DNA from: Caulobacter mirabilis
Lineage (GTDB): Bacteria; Pseudomonadota; Alphaproteobacteria; Caulobacterales; Caulobacteraceae
Assembly (NCBI RefSeq): GCF_002749615.1
Contig: NZ_CP024201.1
Span: 3,577,001-3,641,000, forward strand
Direction of reading: 5' to 3'
Length of the DNA stretch: 64,000 bases
Shown: positions 23,942 through 35,043 of the stretch, piece after piece
How the letters are laid out: every line of letters begins with the position of its first letter
Position numbering within the stretch: the first letter of the stretch is position 1
Position numbers and translations under genes: made by a program
Notes under the pieces: model-generated
What the model was told of the DNA's origin: nothing
Databases searched by the model: none
What the model saw: the letters and a program-made list of their open reading frames with translations, nothing else

Positions 23942-26900
23942 TTAACCATGGTCGATGATCGCGCCCTCCGGCGGTTGATGGTGGTCGCGTCGCCGGAAGA
24001 TCTTCCGCCGCACGAAGCTGCTGATGTCGTCCAGGATGGTGAAGATCACCGGCACGAACAGCAGGCTCAGCAGGGTCGAGGTGATCAGGCCGCCGAGCAC
24101 CGCCACGGCCATCGGCTGACGGAACTCGACGTCGGCGCCCAGGCCGATGGCCACGGGCAGCATGCCGGCGCCCATCGCGACCGTGGTCATCAGGATCGGC
24201 CGCGCCCGCTTATGGGCGGCGTCCATCAGCGCCTCGCGCCGGGTCATGCCTCGGTTGATCGCCTCCAGCGCATATTCGACCAGCAGGATCGAGTTCTTGG
24301 CCGCGATCCCCATCAGCATGAGCAGACCGATCAGGGCCGGCATCGACAGGTTCTGCCCGGCGATCAGCAGGGCGCCGAACGCCCCGCCGATGGCCAGCGG
24401 CAGCGCCATCTGGATGGTGATCGGGTGGGTGAAGCTTTTGAACAGCAGCACCAGCACCGCGTACATCAGGGCCACGCCGGTGATGAAGGCGGTGATGAAG
24501 CCGATGCCGAGCTCGGCCAGGGCCTCGACATCGCCGGTCGGTTGCAGCTTCACGCCGGCGGGCAGCTTCTTCAGCGACGGCAAGGCCTGTACCGCCTTGT
24601 TGGCGTCGCCCAAGGCGATGCCGCTGAGCTCGGCGTTGATCGTCGCGCTGCGGCTGCGGTCCAGGCGGTCGATCTGCGACGGACCGGCCCCGAAGGTGAT
24701 GTCGGCCACCGCCGACAGGGGCACGGAGGTCCCCGACGCCGTCGGCACCCGCAGGTTCTGCAGCACGTCCAGATGGGTGCGGGCGTCCTCCGTCAGACGC
24801 AGGCGGATCGGGATCTGCCGGTCGCCGACATTGAACTTGGGCAGAAGCTGGTCGATGTCGCCCAGGGTGGCCACACGAACCGCCTGCGAGATCGCCTGCG
24901 AGGACACGCCCATCCGCGCGGCCACATCCGGCTTGGGCGAGACCAGGATCTCGGGCCGGGCGATATCGGCGGTGTTGGTCACGTTCACCAGCCCCGGGAT
25001 GGCCCGCATCTCGGTCTCGACCATCCGCGCCGCCCGCACCAGCGCCTCGCCATCGTCGCTGACGAGCGTGACGTTGTAGAGCGGCTGGCTGCCGTCGACG
25101 CCGAAGCGCACCCGAACGCCGGGCAGGGTGGAGAAGGCCTTGGCCATCTCGCGCTCGAACTCCTGCTGGGTGACGTCGCGATCCTTGCGCGGGATCAGGT
25201 TGGCGGTGACCGCGGCGCGGCGAACCTCGCTGGCCGCCGAGCCCGAGCCGCCCGGTCCCGTCGGGGCCAGGCCGGCGCCGACGCCGCCGTAGACGCTTTT
25301 CACCTCCGGCCGGGCCAGCAGCAGCTTGGTCATGCGCTGGACCACGGCGTCGGTCTCTTCCAGGGTCGAGCCGGGCTGCATCTCGATCGACATCGCCGAA
25401 TAGCCCTGGTCTCCCGCCGGGATGAACTCGGCCGGCACGCGGGTGGCGATGAAGATCGAGAACGCGAAGAACAGCGTGCCCAGCATGAACGCCACCCAGC
25501 GGTGGTTCAGGCCCCAGGTCAGCGACCGCAGGTACGGACCCATCCAGAACGGATCCTTGTCGTGCTTCCCGGGATGAGCCTTGAGCATGTAGGCGCTCAT
25601 CAGCGGGGTCAGCATCCGCGCCACGACCAGCGAGAACAGCACCGAGACACAGGCCGCCAGGGCGAACGACTTGAAGAACTGTCCCACGACGCCCGGCATG
25701 AAGCCGACCGGCGCGAACACCGCCACGATGGTGAAGGTGGTGGCCACGACGGCCAGGCCGATCTCGTCCGCCGCCTCGATCGCGGCTGGATACGGCGCCT
25801 TGCCCTCGTTCATGTGCCTGACGATGTTCTCGATCTCCACGATCGCATCGTCGACCAGGATGCCGATGGTCAGGCTGAGCGCGAGCAGGGTCACGACGTT
25901 GAACGACTGGTCCAGCGGCGCGAGGATGGCGAAGGTCGGGATCAGCGACATCGGCATGGCCACGGCGGTGATCAGCGTCGCCCGCCAGTCCCGCAGGAAC
26001 AGCCAGACCACGACCACCGCCAGCAACGCGCCCAGGCCGAGGGCCTCCATCGAGGCGATGTAGCTCTCCTCGACGTACTGGACGGTCGAGGTGACCTCCT
26101 CGATCTTCAGGTCGGAGCGGGAGGCGTTGAGGTCCGCGATCGCTTTGCGCACGCCCTCGGCGGCCTTGACCTCGCTGCCGTCGCGCGTGCGCAGCATCGA
26201 GAAGCTGACCACTTCCTCGCCGTTGAACCGCGCGCGCAGGCGCGGCTCGGTCCAGTTGTCGACGACGCGGCCCAGGTCGCCCAGCCGCACGCTGCGGCCG
26301 TTGCCCAGGTCGACGCGCATGTCGGCCAACTGCTGGACGTTGTCGGCGCCGCCGAGCGTACGGATCGCCCGCTCCTCGCCGCCAACGGTGGCGCGACCGC
26401 CGGGCAGGTCGGCGTTGAACTGCTTCAGCTGCTGGCTGACATCGGCGGCGGTGACGCCCTGGGCGGCCAGCTTCTGCGGATCCAGCTCGACGCGGATCTC
26501 GCGGCTGACCCCGCCCTCGCGGGTGACGCGGGCGATGCCCTTCACCGCCAGCAGCCGCTTGGTGACGTCGTTGTCGACGAACCAGCTGAGCTGCTCGGGG
26601 TTCAGCGTGCCGGAGCGCACCACGTAGGTGATCAGCGGCTGGCCGGAGATGTCGATGCGCTGGACGATCGGCTCGGGAATGTCCTGCGGCAGATCGGCCC
26701 GGATCGAGGCGACCGCGTTGCGGACGTCGTTGGTCGCCCGCTCCAGGTCGGTGCCGATCTCGAACTCGACGCTGGTCGCCGAGGAGCCGTCGCCGACCGA
26801 GGAGCGGATGTGCCGCACGCCGTTCAGACCGGTGAGGCTGTCCTCGATGATCCGAGTGACCTGGGTCTCCAGCTCGGGCGGCGCGGCGCCGGGCTGCCCC

Positions 26901-27052
26901 GCCGACACGACCACCATCGGGAAGTCGATGTCCGGGAAGTTGTTCACCCGCATCTTCGAGAAGCCGGACAGGCCGGCGATCGTCAGGATGATGAACAGCA
27001 GGATGGTCGGGACCGGGTTCTTGATCGACCAGGCCGAGATGTTGCGGAACAT
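23942..27052 (-). CDS. RND efflux transporter permease subunit
   Basis: The 1036-residue chain is a full-length AcrB/MexB-family inner-membrane pump. NFPDIDFPMVVV follows the first helix; large periplasmic loops lie between TM1-2 and TM7-8. TM4 carries the proton-relay pair (LTIGILVDDAIVEIENIVRHM) and TM10-11 have MGIAAKNSILLVEYALEAINRG. Driven by proton flow, it moves drugs, detergents or similar compounds out through a periplasmic adaptor and an outer-membrane channel. The adaptor gene lies 6 bp upstream in the same operon; no TolC-like gene is in the window. Confidence 0.96.
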   Translation of the reverse strand: MFRNISAWSIKNPVPTILLFIILTIAGLSGFSKMRVNNFPDIDFPMVVVSAGQPGAAPPELETQVTRIIEDSLTGLNGVRHIRSSVGDGSSATSVEFEIGTDLERATNDVRNAVASIRADLPQDIPEPIVQRIDISGQPLITYVVRSGTLNPEQLSWFVDNDVTKRLLAVKGIARVTREGGVSREIRVELDPQKLAAQGVTAADVSQQLKQFNADLPGGRATVGGEERAIRTLGGADNVQQLADMRVDLGNGRSVRLGDLGRVVDNWTEPRLRARFNGEEVVSFSMLRTRDGSEVKAAEGVRKAIADLNASRSDLKIEEVTSTVQYVEESYIASMEALGLGALLAVVVVWLFLRDWRATLITAVAMPMSLIPTFAILAPLDQSFNVVTLLALSLTIGILVDDAIVEIENIVRHMNEGKAPYPAAIEAADEIGLAVVATTFTIVAVFAPVGFMPGVVGQFFKSFALAACVSVLFSLVVARMLTPLMSAYMLKAHPGKHDKDPFWMGPYLRSLTWGLNHRWVAFMLGTLFFAFSIFIATRVPAEFIPAGDQGYSAMSIEMQPGSTLEETDAVVQRMTKLLLARPEVKSVYGGVGAGLAPTGPGGSGSAASEVRRAAVTANLIPRKDRDVTQQEFEREMAKAFSTLPGVRVRFGVDGSQPLYNVTLVSDDGEALVRAARMVETEMRAIPGLVNVTNTADIARPEILVSPKPDVAARMGVSSQAISQAVRVATLGDIDQLLPKFNVGDRQIPIRLRLTEDARTHLDVLQNLRVPTASGTSVPLSAVADITFGAGPSQIDRLDRSRSATINAELSGIALGDANKAVQALPSLKKLPAGVKLQPTGDVEALAELGIGFITAFITGVALMYAVLVLLFKSFTHPITIQMALPLAIGGAFGALLIAGQNLSMPALIGLLMLMGIAAKNSILLVEYALEAINRGMTRREALMDAAHKRARPILMTTVAMGAGMLPVAIGLGADVEFRQPMAVAVLGGLITSTLLSLLFVPVIFTILDDISSFVRRKIFRRRDHHQPPEGAIIDHG

Positions 27053-27058
27053 CGGGAC

Positions 27059-28171
27059 CTACCGTTTCGCAACGGGGGCGGCCGTCGCCACCGCGCCGGA
27101 GACCTTCACCAGGTCGCCCTCGGCCAGGAAGCCGGCGCCGCTCACCGCGATCCGGTCGCCGGCGGCGAGCCCCTGCACGACCTCCACGTCGTGGCCGACC
27201 CGGACGCCGGTCTGCACAGGGCGGAAGCGGGCGTGGTTGGTCCTGTCGATCAGGAACACCCCGGCCTTGCCGTTGCGGTAGACCACGGTGGTCTGGGGCA
27301 CGGTGAGGGCGGGCTGGTCGCCGACGTCGATGCTGCCCTTGGCGAACATCCCCGGACGGAACCCGCCGGGCTGGGCCAGGGCGACCCGCGCCAGGCCGAC
27401 GCGGGTCTGGGCGTTCACCTGCGGCGTCACCACCCGCACCGATCCGACGACGGGCGCGCTCTGGTCGCCGCTGACGGTGGCCGGCATGCCCGCCTTGACC
27501 TGAGCCAGCTGAACCTCCGGCACCTCGGCGGCCAGCTCCAGCCGGCCGTCGCGGACGAGACGGAACAGCTCGCTCCCGGCGCCGACGATCTGGCCCTTCA
27601 CCACGCTCCGCGCGCTGATCAGGCCGCTGACCGGGGCCCGCAGGTTGGTCTGGTCGAGCCGGGCGGAGGTCTCCGCCAGCGCGGCCTGGGCCGAAGCCAG
27701 CCCCGCCGCGGCGGTGCCTTGGGCCGAGATACGCTGATCGAGCGAGGCCTGAGCCAGGAAACCCTTGGCCTTCAGCTCCCGCGCGCGGGCCAGGGCGTTG
27801 TCCGCCTCGACCAGGCTGGCGCGAGCGCTTTCGACCTGGGCCTGCTGCCGGCGCAGCTCGGCGCGCAGCAGGGTGTCGTTCATCTTGACCAGCAGCTGGC
27901 CCTCGCGGACCCAGTCGCCTTCATCGACCAGCACCTGGACGGCGGTCAGCCCGCCGGTCTCGGCGCCGACCGCGACCTCGTTCCAGGCCGTGACGCTGCC
28001 GGACACCTCGACCCGCCGCGGCAGGGTCTTGGGCGTGGCGGTCATGGTGGTGACGGTCAGGGCGGCCCGCTGCGGCGGGGCCTCTTCCTTCTTGCCGCAG
28101 GCCGCCAACGCGAGCGCCGCCGCTGCAAGCACCGCCGCTCGTCGGCCAATCCGGCCGCTCCGCTCAACCAC
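27059..28171 (-). CDS. RND efflux periplasmic adaptor (membrane fusion) lipoprotein
   Basis: This 370-residue protein has an N-terminal lipoprotein signal (LAAAALALAACGKKEE, Cys at the lipobox). The lipoyl/barrel-sandwich halves (VEVSGSVTAWNEVAVGAETGG; NLRAPVSGLISARSVVKGQIV) flank an alpha hairpin of about 100-160 (ELRRQQAQVESARASLVEADNALARARELKAKGFL), then beta-barrel and membrane-proximal domains. The GTG start has AGAGGGG upstream; a much longer open frame beyond it is antisense to lepA and not real. Palindromes lie 69-123 bp upstream. Confidence 0.94.
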   Translation of the reverse strand: MVERSGRIGRRAAVLAAAALALAACGKKEEAPPQRAALTVTTMTATPKTLPRRVEVSGSVTAWNEVAVGAETGGLTAVQVLVDEGDWVREGQLLVKMNDTLLRAELRRQQAQVESARASLVEADNALARARELKAKGFLAQASLDQRISAQGTAAAGLASAQAALAETSARLDQTNLRAPVSGLISARSVVKGQIVGAGSELFRLVRDGRLELAAEVPEVQLAQVKAGMPATVSGDQSAPVVGSVRVVTPQVNAQTRVGLARVALAQPGGFRPGMFAKGSIDVGDQPALTVPQTTVVYRNGKAGVFLIDRTNHARFRPVQTGVRVGHDVEVVQGLAAGDRIAVSGAGFLAEGDLVKVSGAVATAAPVAKR

Positions 28172-28239
28172 GTGGCAATCCCCTCTGTCTCGAGCCCAGC
28201 CTATAAGGCCCTCCGGCCGGGCAGGTTCCCGCGTATCTA

Positions 28240-28294
28240 TGTTCCGCGACGGAACAGGCAAGACGTACCGCGCCACCTTACGAAACGGTAAGGA
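28240..28294. promoter_or_regulatory. Two palindromes upstream of the RND efflux operon
   Basis: TGTTCCG-cga-CGGAACA (28240-28256) and CCTTAC-gaaacg-GTAAGG (28277-28294) are both perfect inverted repeats. They lie between the divergent efflux operon and lepA. Their size suits a TetR- or MarR-type dimer, but no regulator gene is adjacent, so any repressor must be encoded elsewhere. Confidence 0.6.
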
Positions 28295-28366
28295 AAAGCG
28301 TGGCCCCGACGCCGCAGTTTCCGAACCGCCCCTCGCCTTGTCGCCGCGATGTGATAGAGGGGCGCC

Positions 28367-30172
<1,806 letters not shown>

Positions 30173-30189
30173 TCCTGTTCGCCCGGGCG

Positions 30190-31428
30190 TCACGCGCGCC
30201 CGGGCGACTCCGCCGCCTCCCCGCCGCCGGTCGCCCCCTTCGGGAACGGCCGGAAGGTCAGGCTCATGAGGAAGGCGGCCAGGCCCAGGCCGAAGGAACC
30301 GACGAACAGCCAGCCGTAGTTGCCGAAACTGTCGAAGATCAGCCCGCCTGTGACCGGGCCGGTGGCCATGCCCAGACCGCCCGCCATCGCCGTGCCGCCG
30401 ATGACCACGCCCATCATCCGCAGAGGGAAGTTCTCGCGCGCGATCACCGCGTACAGCGGCATGACCCCGGCGTAGATGAAGCCGAACATCGCCGCCACGG
30501 CGTAGAACTGGCCCAGCTCGCGCACGAACACATAGGCCAGCGCCCCGAAGGCCTGGACCAGCAGGCCCAGCACCAGGATGCGCTTGGCGCCGTAGCGGTC
30601 GCCCAGCAGACCGAACGCCACCCGCCCGCCGAGTCCGGCCAGACCCTCCAGGCTGTAGATGGTCACCGCCGCCATCACCGGAATGCCGCAGGCCACCGCG
30701 TAGCTGACGGTGTGGAAGATCGGCCCCGAGTGGGTGGCGCAGCAGAAGAAGTTGGTCGTCAGCAGCAGCAGGAACTGCGGCGAGCGCAGCGCCTGGCCCA
30801 GGGTCATGTCCGGCGGTCCGCCGGCCTCCCCGCTCCCTTCGGCGATCGGTTCGGCCTCCAGGACCGGCGGCCGTCGGACCAGCAGGGCGGCCGGGATCAT
30901 CAGCACCGCGGCCACGCCGGCGATGATCAGCAGCGCGGTCCGCCAATCGACGTGGGTGATCAGCCAGGCGGCCAGCGGCGACATGGTCATCGGCGCCATG
31001 CCCATCCCGGCCGAGACCAGCGAGACGGCCAGGCTGCGCTGGGTGTCGAACCAGCCGGTGACGCAGGCCATCATCGGGGCGAAGATCGCCGCGCAGGCGC
31101 CGCCGACGAACAGGCCGAAGACCAGCTGGAACTGCAGCAGCGAGGTCGCGCGGCTGGCCAGGGCCAGGCTGATCGCCAGCACGACCGAGCCGATCAGGAC
31201 CACCGGCCGCGGCCCAAGCCGATCGGACAGATGGCCCCAGGCCATGCTGGCCAGGGCCATGGCCAGGAAGCCGATGGTCATCGCGGTCGAAACGCCCGTG
31301 ACCGACCATCCGGTCGCCCGCGCGATCGGCGTCAGGAACACGGGCAGAGAAAACATCGCGCCGATCGCGACGCAGCCGAGCAGGCCGCCCGCACCGACAA
31401 TCACCCAACGATACCGGGAACTCGCCAT
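30190..31428 (-). CDS. MFS transporter, monocarboxylate/OFA-like group
   Basis: The protein has 412 residues and 12 membrane segments. The loop 2-3 signature is GHLSDRLGPRPVVLIG; helix 1 is VIVGAGGLLGCVAIGAMFSLPVFLTPI. A long cytoplasmic loop (EAEPIAEGSGEAGG) separates the two six-helix halves, and GRVAFGLLGDRYGAKRILVLG repeats the motif in the second half. The pattern resembles bacterial relatives of monocarboxylate/oxalate-formate transporters; the substrate is unknown. ATG with GGGAGAGG upstream. It converges on lepA with 17 bp between stops. Confidence 0.85.
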   Translation of the reverse strand: MASSRYRWVIVGAGGLLGCVAIGAMFSLPVFLTPIARATGWSVTGVSTAMTIGFLAMALASMAWGHLSDRLGPRPVVLIGSVVLAISLALASRATSLLQFQLVFGLFVGGACAAIFAPMMACVTGWFDTQRSLAVSLVSAGMGMAPMTMSPLAAWLITHVDWRTALLIIAGVAAVLMIPAALLVRRPPVLEAEPIAEGSGEAGGPPDMTLGQALRSPQFLLLLTTNFFCCATHSGPIFHTVSYAVACGIPVMAAVTIYSLEGLAGLGGRVAFGLLGDRYGAKRILVLGLLVQAFGALAYVFVRELGQFYAVAAMFGFIYAGVMPLYAVIARENFPLRMMGVVIGGTAMAGGLGMATGPVTGGLIFDSFGNYGWLFVGSFGLGLAAFLMSLTFRPFPKGATGGGEAAESPGRA

Positions 31429-31852
31429 ATCGCCTCTCCCTAGCTGAAGGTTCCGGATCAAGGACGTTCCAGGATGAGCGACTCCGACAAGGGTGAAATT
31501 TTTCACGACGAATGACGCCGAACGTCACGTCGGCCGCCCGGTCACGACCGCCGCGACGCCTTGTCGCGCGGCGAAAACGCATGACCGCTCAAGGCTTGCG
31601 AGGCAGCAGGCGCCGACAATTCAATGCGGCAAAATGCACCACTGCGAAATGTAAAATTTGGCAAATTTTTCCATCTTGCCACATTCTACGGGCAAACAAT
31701 CACTACATGAGCGATCAATCCGGCAATATTTCCGGTCAACCATCGCCAAGATTAACATCGATGTCAGGATCAATGGGGGCGTTGATCTCGGTCACGGACT
31801 GACGACGAGACGAGACGTCTTGGCCAGTACAGAGAAACTGAGAAGACTGTCC
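31429..31852. other. Long gene-free, AT-richer region before wecB
   Basis: No supported gene is seen. From about 31610 to 31780 the base composition is clearly more AT-rich than the surroundings. TGGCAA (31659-31664) and TTGCCA (31676-31681) form a perfect inverted repeat with an 11-bp spacer inside an A/T-rich tract. The span before the start codon is long enough for regulated promoters and a leader. Open frames that cross it lack ribosome sites. Confidence 0.55.
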
Positions 31853-33028
31853 ATGCGCGTTCTCTCCATCTTTGGAACTCGGCCCGAAGCGATCAAGATG
31901 GCCCCCGTCGTGCTGCGCCTGTCGGCCGATCCCGAGATCGAATCCATCGTCTGCACCACCGGCCAGCACCGCCAGATGCTGGACCAGATGCTCGGCGCCT
32001 TCGGCGTGACGCCGGACGTCGACCTGGGCGTGATGACCCAGGGCCAGTCGCTGAACGCGCTGACCGGCCAGATCCTGACCACGCTGGACGGGGTGCTGGA
32101 ACAGACCAAGCCCGACCGCGTGCTGGTCCACGGCGACACCGCCACGGCCATGGCCGCCTCGCTGGCCGCCTTCCATCGCCGCATTCCGGTCGGCCACGTC
32201 GAGGCCGGCCTGCGCACCTACGACCTGCAGAAGCCCTGGCCGGAGGAGATGAACCGCCGGTTCGTCGACATCGTCTCGGACCTGATGTTCGCGCCGACCG
32301 AAGGCTCGCGCGAGAACCTCGCCGGCGAGCGTCTGGGCGGTCGCGTCTTCGTCACCGGCAACACGGTGATCGACGCCCTGCACCACGCCCAGGCCATCCT
32401 GGCTCGCAACGCCGCCATGCGCGCCCGCATCGACGCCGCCCTGCCCCGCATCGACCCCGCCAAACGCCTGGTGCTGGTCACCGGTCATCGGCGCGAAAGC
32501 TTCGGCGACGGCTTCCGCGACATCTGCGCGGCCCTGCTGCGCCTGGCCGAGCGCTCGGACGTCGAGATCATCTACCCGGTCCACCTGAACCCGAACGTCC
32601 GCGAACCGGTGATGCAGGCCCTCGGCGGCCGCGACAACATCCACCTGATCGCGCCGCAGGACTACTTCCCGTTCGTGCGGCTGATGCAGCGCGCCGACGT
32701 GATCCTGACGGACTCGGGCGGCGTCCAGGAAGAGGCGCCCGCCCTGGGCAAGCCGGTCCTGGTCATGCGCGACGTCACCGAGCGCCCGGAGGCCGTCGCC
32801 GCCGGCGCCGCCGAACTGGTCGGCACCGCGCCGGACAGCATCGTCGCCGCGGTCACCCGCGTGCTGGACGAAGAGGCGGTGCGCCTGGCCTTCGCCCGCG
32901 GCCGCAGCCCCTACGGCGACGGCCGGGCCGCCGACCGGATCGCTTCGGCCCTGCTGGGCGTTCCCTTCGACGAATTCGACATGGCGTCGCCGTCGCAGAC
33001 CGCGGTGATGGAGCGCCTGTCGGCCTGA
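31853..33028 (+). CDS. wecB: UDP-N-acetylglucosamine 2-epimerase (non-hydrolysing)
   Basis: WecB interconverts UDP-GlcNAc and UDP-ManNAc in the cytoplasm. The 391-residue length is normal. Motifs: FGTRPEAIKMAPV at the start, CTTGQHRQML, HGDTATAMA, GHVEAGLRT, VTGHRRESFGDGF and the UDP-binding TDSGGVQEEAPALGKPVL with DVTERPEA. I chose ATG at MRVLSIF, as in the family. It is 26 bp before the NfrB-like synthase gene. In E. coli the same enzyme supplies UDP-ManNAc to NfrB, so this gene probably provides the donor for the neighbouring polymer system. Confidence 0.96.
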   Translation: MRVLSIFGTRPEAIKMAPVVLRLSADPEIESIVCTTGQHRQMLDQMLGAFGVTPDVDLGVMTQGQSLNALTGQILTTLDGVLEQTKPDRVLVHGDTATAMAASLAAFHRRIPVGHVEAGLRTYDLQKPWPEEMNRRFVDIVSDLMFAPTEGSRENLAGERLGGRVFVTGNTVIDALHHAQAILARNAAMRARIDAALPRIDPAKRLVLVTGHRRESFGDGFRDICAALLRLAERSDVEIIYPVHLNPNVREPVMQALGGRDNIHLIAPQDYFPFVRLMQRADVILTDSGGVQEEAPALGKPVLVMRDVTERPEAVAAGAAELVGTAPDSIVAAVTRVLDEEAVRLAFARGRSPYGDGRAADRIASALLGVPFDEFDMASPSQTAVMERLSA

Positions 33029-33054
33029 CGCTTGCGTCGACCGGTGGTCCAGTC

Positions 33055-35043
33055 ATGTTCGAGGCTCCTCATTATCTGATCGAGTTCCTGCGCGGCTATT
33101 CGGACGTGCTGCAGGTCGTGGCCGTCGTGGTCACGATCCTGCTGGCGCTGTCCGCGATCGACGACCTGTTCGTCGACGTCGTCTTCTGGATCCGTCAGGT
33201 CTGGCGCGGCCTGTTCATTCGACCGCGTCACCCCCGGCTTCAGGAGCAGGCCCTGCTCGACAAGCCCGAGCAGCCGATCGCCATCATGTTGCCGGCCTGG
33301 CGCGAGTACGACGTCATCGAGGCGATGGTCGAGAACGCCATCCGCACGCTGAACTACAGCGACTACCGCATCTTCATCGGCGTCTACGCGAACGATCCGG
33401 AGACCCGGGCCGAGGTGGACCGCCTGACCCAGCGCCATCGCCGGGTCGTAAAGGTCGACGTGCCACGCGACGGTCCGACCTCCAAGGCCGACTGCCTGAA
33501 CTTCATCGTCGCCGACATTTTCCGCGTCGAGGCGACGATGGACCGGCCGTTCGCCGGGGTGATCCTGCATGACAGCGAAGACGTGCTGCACCCGCTGGAG
33601 CTGAAGTTCTTCAACTATCTGCTGCCGCGCAAGGACCTGATCCAGCTGCCGGTCGTCTCGCTGGAGCGCGGCTATCACGAGTTGGTCGCCGGCACCTATA
33701 TGGACGAGTTCGCCGAGTGGCACGCCAAGGATCTGGTCGTCCGCGAGGCCATCGCCCACGCGGTGCCCTCGGCGGGCGTCGGAACCTGCTTCTCGCGCAA
33801 GGCCCTGCAGGTGCTGGCCGACGACGGCGAGGGCGGCCCGTTCAACACCGCCACCCTGACCGAGGACTACGACATCGGCGCCCGCCTGTCGGCGGCCGGC
33901 CTCAGCTCGATCATCGCCCGCTTCCCGGTCGCCTTCCGAGTGACCCGCCGCAGCTTCTTCGGCCTGGGTCCGGAGCGGCAGACCACGCTGGTCATGCCGC
34001 TTTGCGTGCGGGAGTACTTCCCGAACACCTTCCGCACCTCCTATCGCCAGAAGGCGCGCTGGACCCTGGGCATCGCCATCCAGGGCTGGACGCAGCTGGG
34101 CTGGGCGCGGACCCCGACGGCCAACTACTTCCTGGTGCGCGACCGCAAGGCGCTGTTCTCGCCCATCCTGGGGGTGGCCGCCTATGTCGTGGTGCTCAAC
34201 TACGGCCTGCTGACCCTGACCACCTGGCTGATCCGGACCGAGCCCCTGCCGCTGTTCCCGGACTGGGCCTGGGTGCACGCCCTGCTGTTCTTCAACCTGA
34301 TCGCCCTGGCCCTGCGGGCGGTGCAGCGGGTCTATTTCGTCAGCCGCATCTACGGGATCGCCCAAGGCGTCATCGCCCTGCCGCGGATGGTCGTCGGCAC
34401 CCTGATCAACTTCGCGGCCAGCATGCGGGCGATCCGCCAGTACGCGGGTCACGTCCTGTTCGGCCACAAGATCGTCTGGGACAAGACGGCCCACGAGTTT
34501 CCCAGCGACGCGGTGCTCGCGCACGAGCGCCGTCGCCTGGGTGAGATCCTCACCACCTGGCAGGCCATCAGCGAAGCCGAACTGGCCGAGGCTCTAGAAG
34601 AACAGCGTCGCCGCCACCGCCCTCTCGGCCGCTTGCTGCTGGATCGCGGCCGGCTGGACGAGGAGACCCTGGCCGAGGCGATCGCGGTGCAGAGCGGCCT
34701 GCCGCGCGCGACGGTCGCCCTGGATCAGGTCCGCGCCAACGCCGCCCTGCTGCCCATCGACCTCTGTGTCCGCGCCCAGATCCTGCCCCTCGGCCGCAAT
34801 CCCGAAGGCAAGGTCATGATCGCCGGCGCTCGCCCGCTGTCGGAGGCCGACCGCGCCTCGGTCGCCGCGGCGCTCGGCCAGGACCCCATCCTGCTGATCG
34901 CCCGCGAAAGCGAGATCGAGGCCGGCCTGCGCGCCCTGGGCGGCGGTCGCATCACGCTGCCTCCGTTCGGGCTGCCGCCCCTGACGGCGGAGTTCAATCT
35001 CAAGCAGGCCTCCAGCGCGGAGGCGCGCCGTGACCCGTCGTAA
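33055..35043 (+). CDS. nfrB: NfrB-like membrane glycosyltransferase with c-di-GMP (MshEN) domain
   Basis: The 662-residue protein starts with one membrane helix (about 15-40), then a GT2 domain with the DxD-like HDSEDVLHP, acceptor/base TEDYDIGARL and RQKARWTLG (QxxRW), followed by two or more membrane helices (about 375-445). The C-terminus has two 24-residue motifs, starting RLGEIL at 494 and PLGRLL at 523, joined by exactly five residues (RRRHR). That is the MshEN c-di-GMP-binding signature. In E. coli, NfrB polymerises a ManNAc-based glycan under c-di-GMP control. The synthase and export role here is a strong inference from order wecB-nfrB-nfrA. Confidence 0.92.
   Translation: MFEAPHYLIEFLRGYSDVLQVVAVVVTILLALSAIDDLFVDVVFWIRQVWRGLFIRPRHPRLQEQALLDKPEQPIAIMLPAWREYDVIEAMVENAIRTLNYSDYRIFIGVYANDPETRAEVDRLTQRHRRVVKVDVPRDGPTSKADCLNFIVADIFRVEATMDRPFAGVILHDSEDVLHPLELKFFNYLLPRKDLIQLPVVSLERGYHELVAGTYMDEFAEWHAKDLVVREAIAHAVPSAGVGTCFSRKALQVLADDGEGGPFNTATLTEDYDIGARLSAAGLSSIIARFPVAFRVTRRSFFGLGPERQTTLVMPLCVREYFPNTFRTSYRQKARWTLGIAIQGWTQLGWARTPTANYFLVRDRKALFSPILGVAAYVVVLNYGLLTLTTWLIRTEPLPLFPDWAWVHALLFFNLIALALRAVQRVYFVSRIYGIAQGVIALPRMVVGTLINFAASMRAIRQYAGHVLFGHKIVWDKTAHEFPSDAVLAHERRRLGEILTTWQAISEAELAEALEEQRRRHRPLGRLLLDRGRLDEETLAEAIAVQSGLPRATVALDQVRANAALLPIDLCVRAQILPLGRNPEGKVMIAGARPLSEADRASVAAALGQDPILLIARESEIEAGLRALGGGRITLPPFGLPPLTAEFNLKQASSAEARRDPS

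Noticed and set aside
23906..28291. A 1461-codon open frame on the + strand across the RND efflux genes
   Set aside because: It is antisense to two full-length, motif-bearing efflux genes. Its composition (Asp/His/Gln/Gly/Arg-rich, no domains) is the usual shadow of high-GC third positions.
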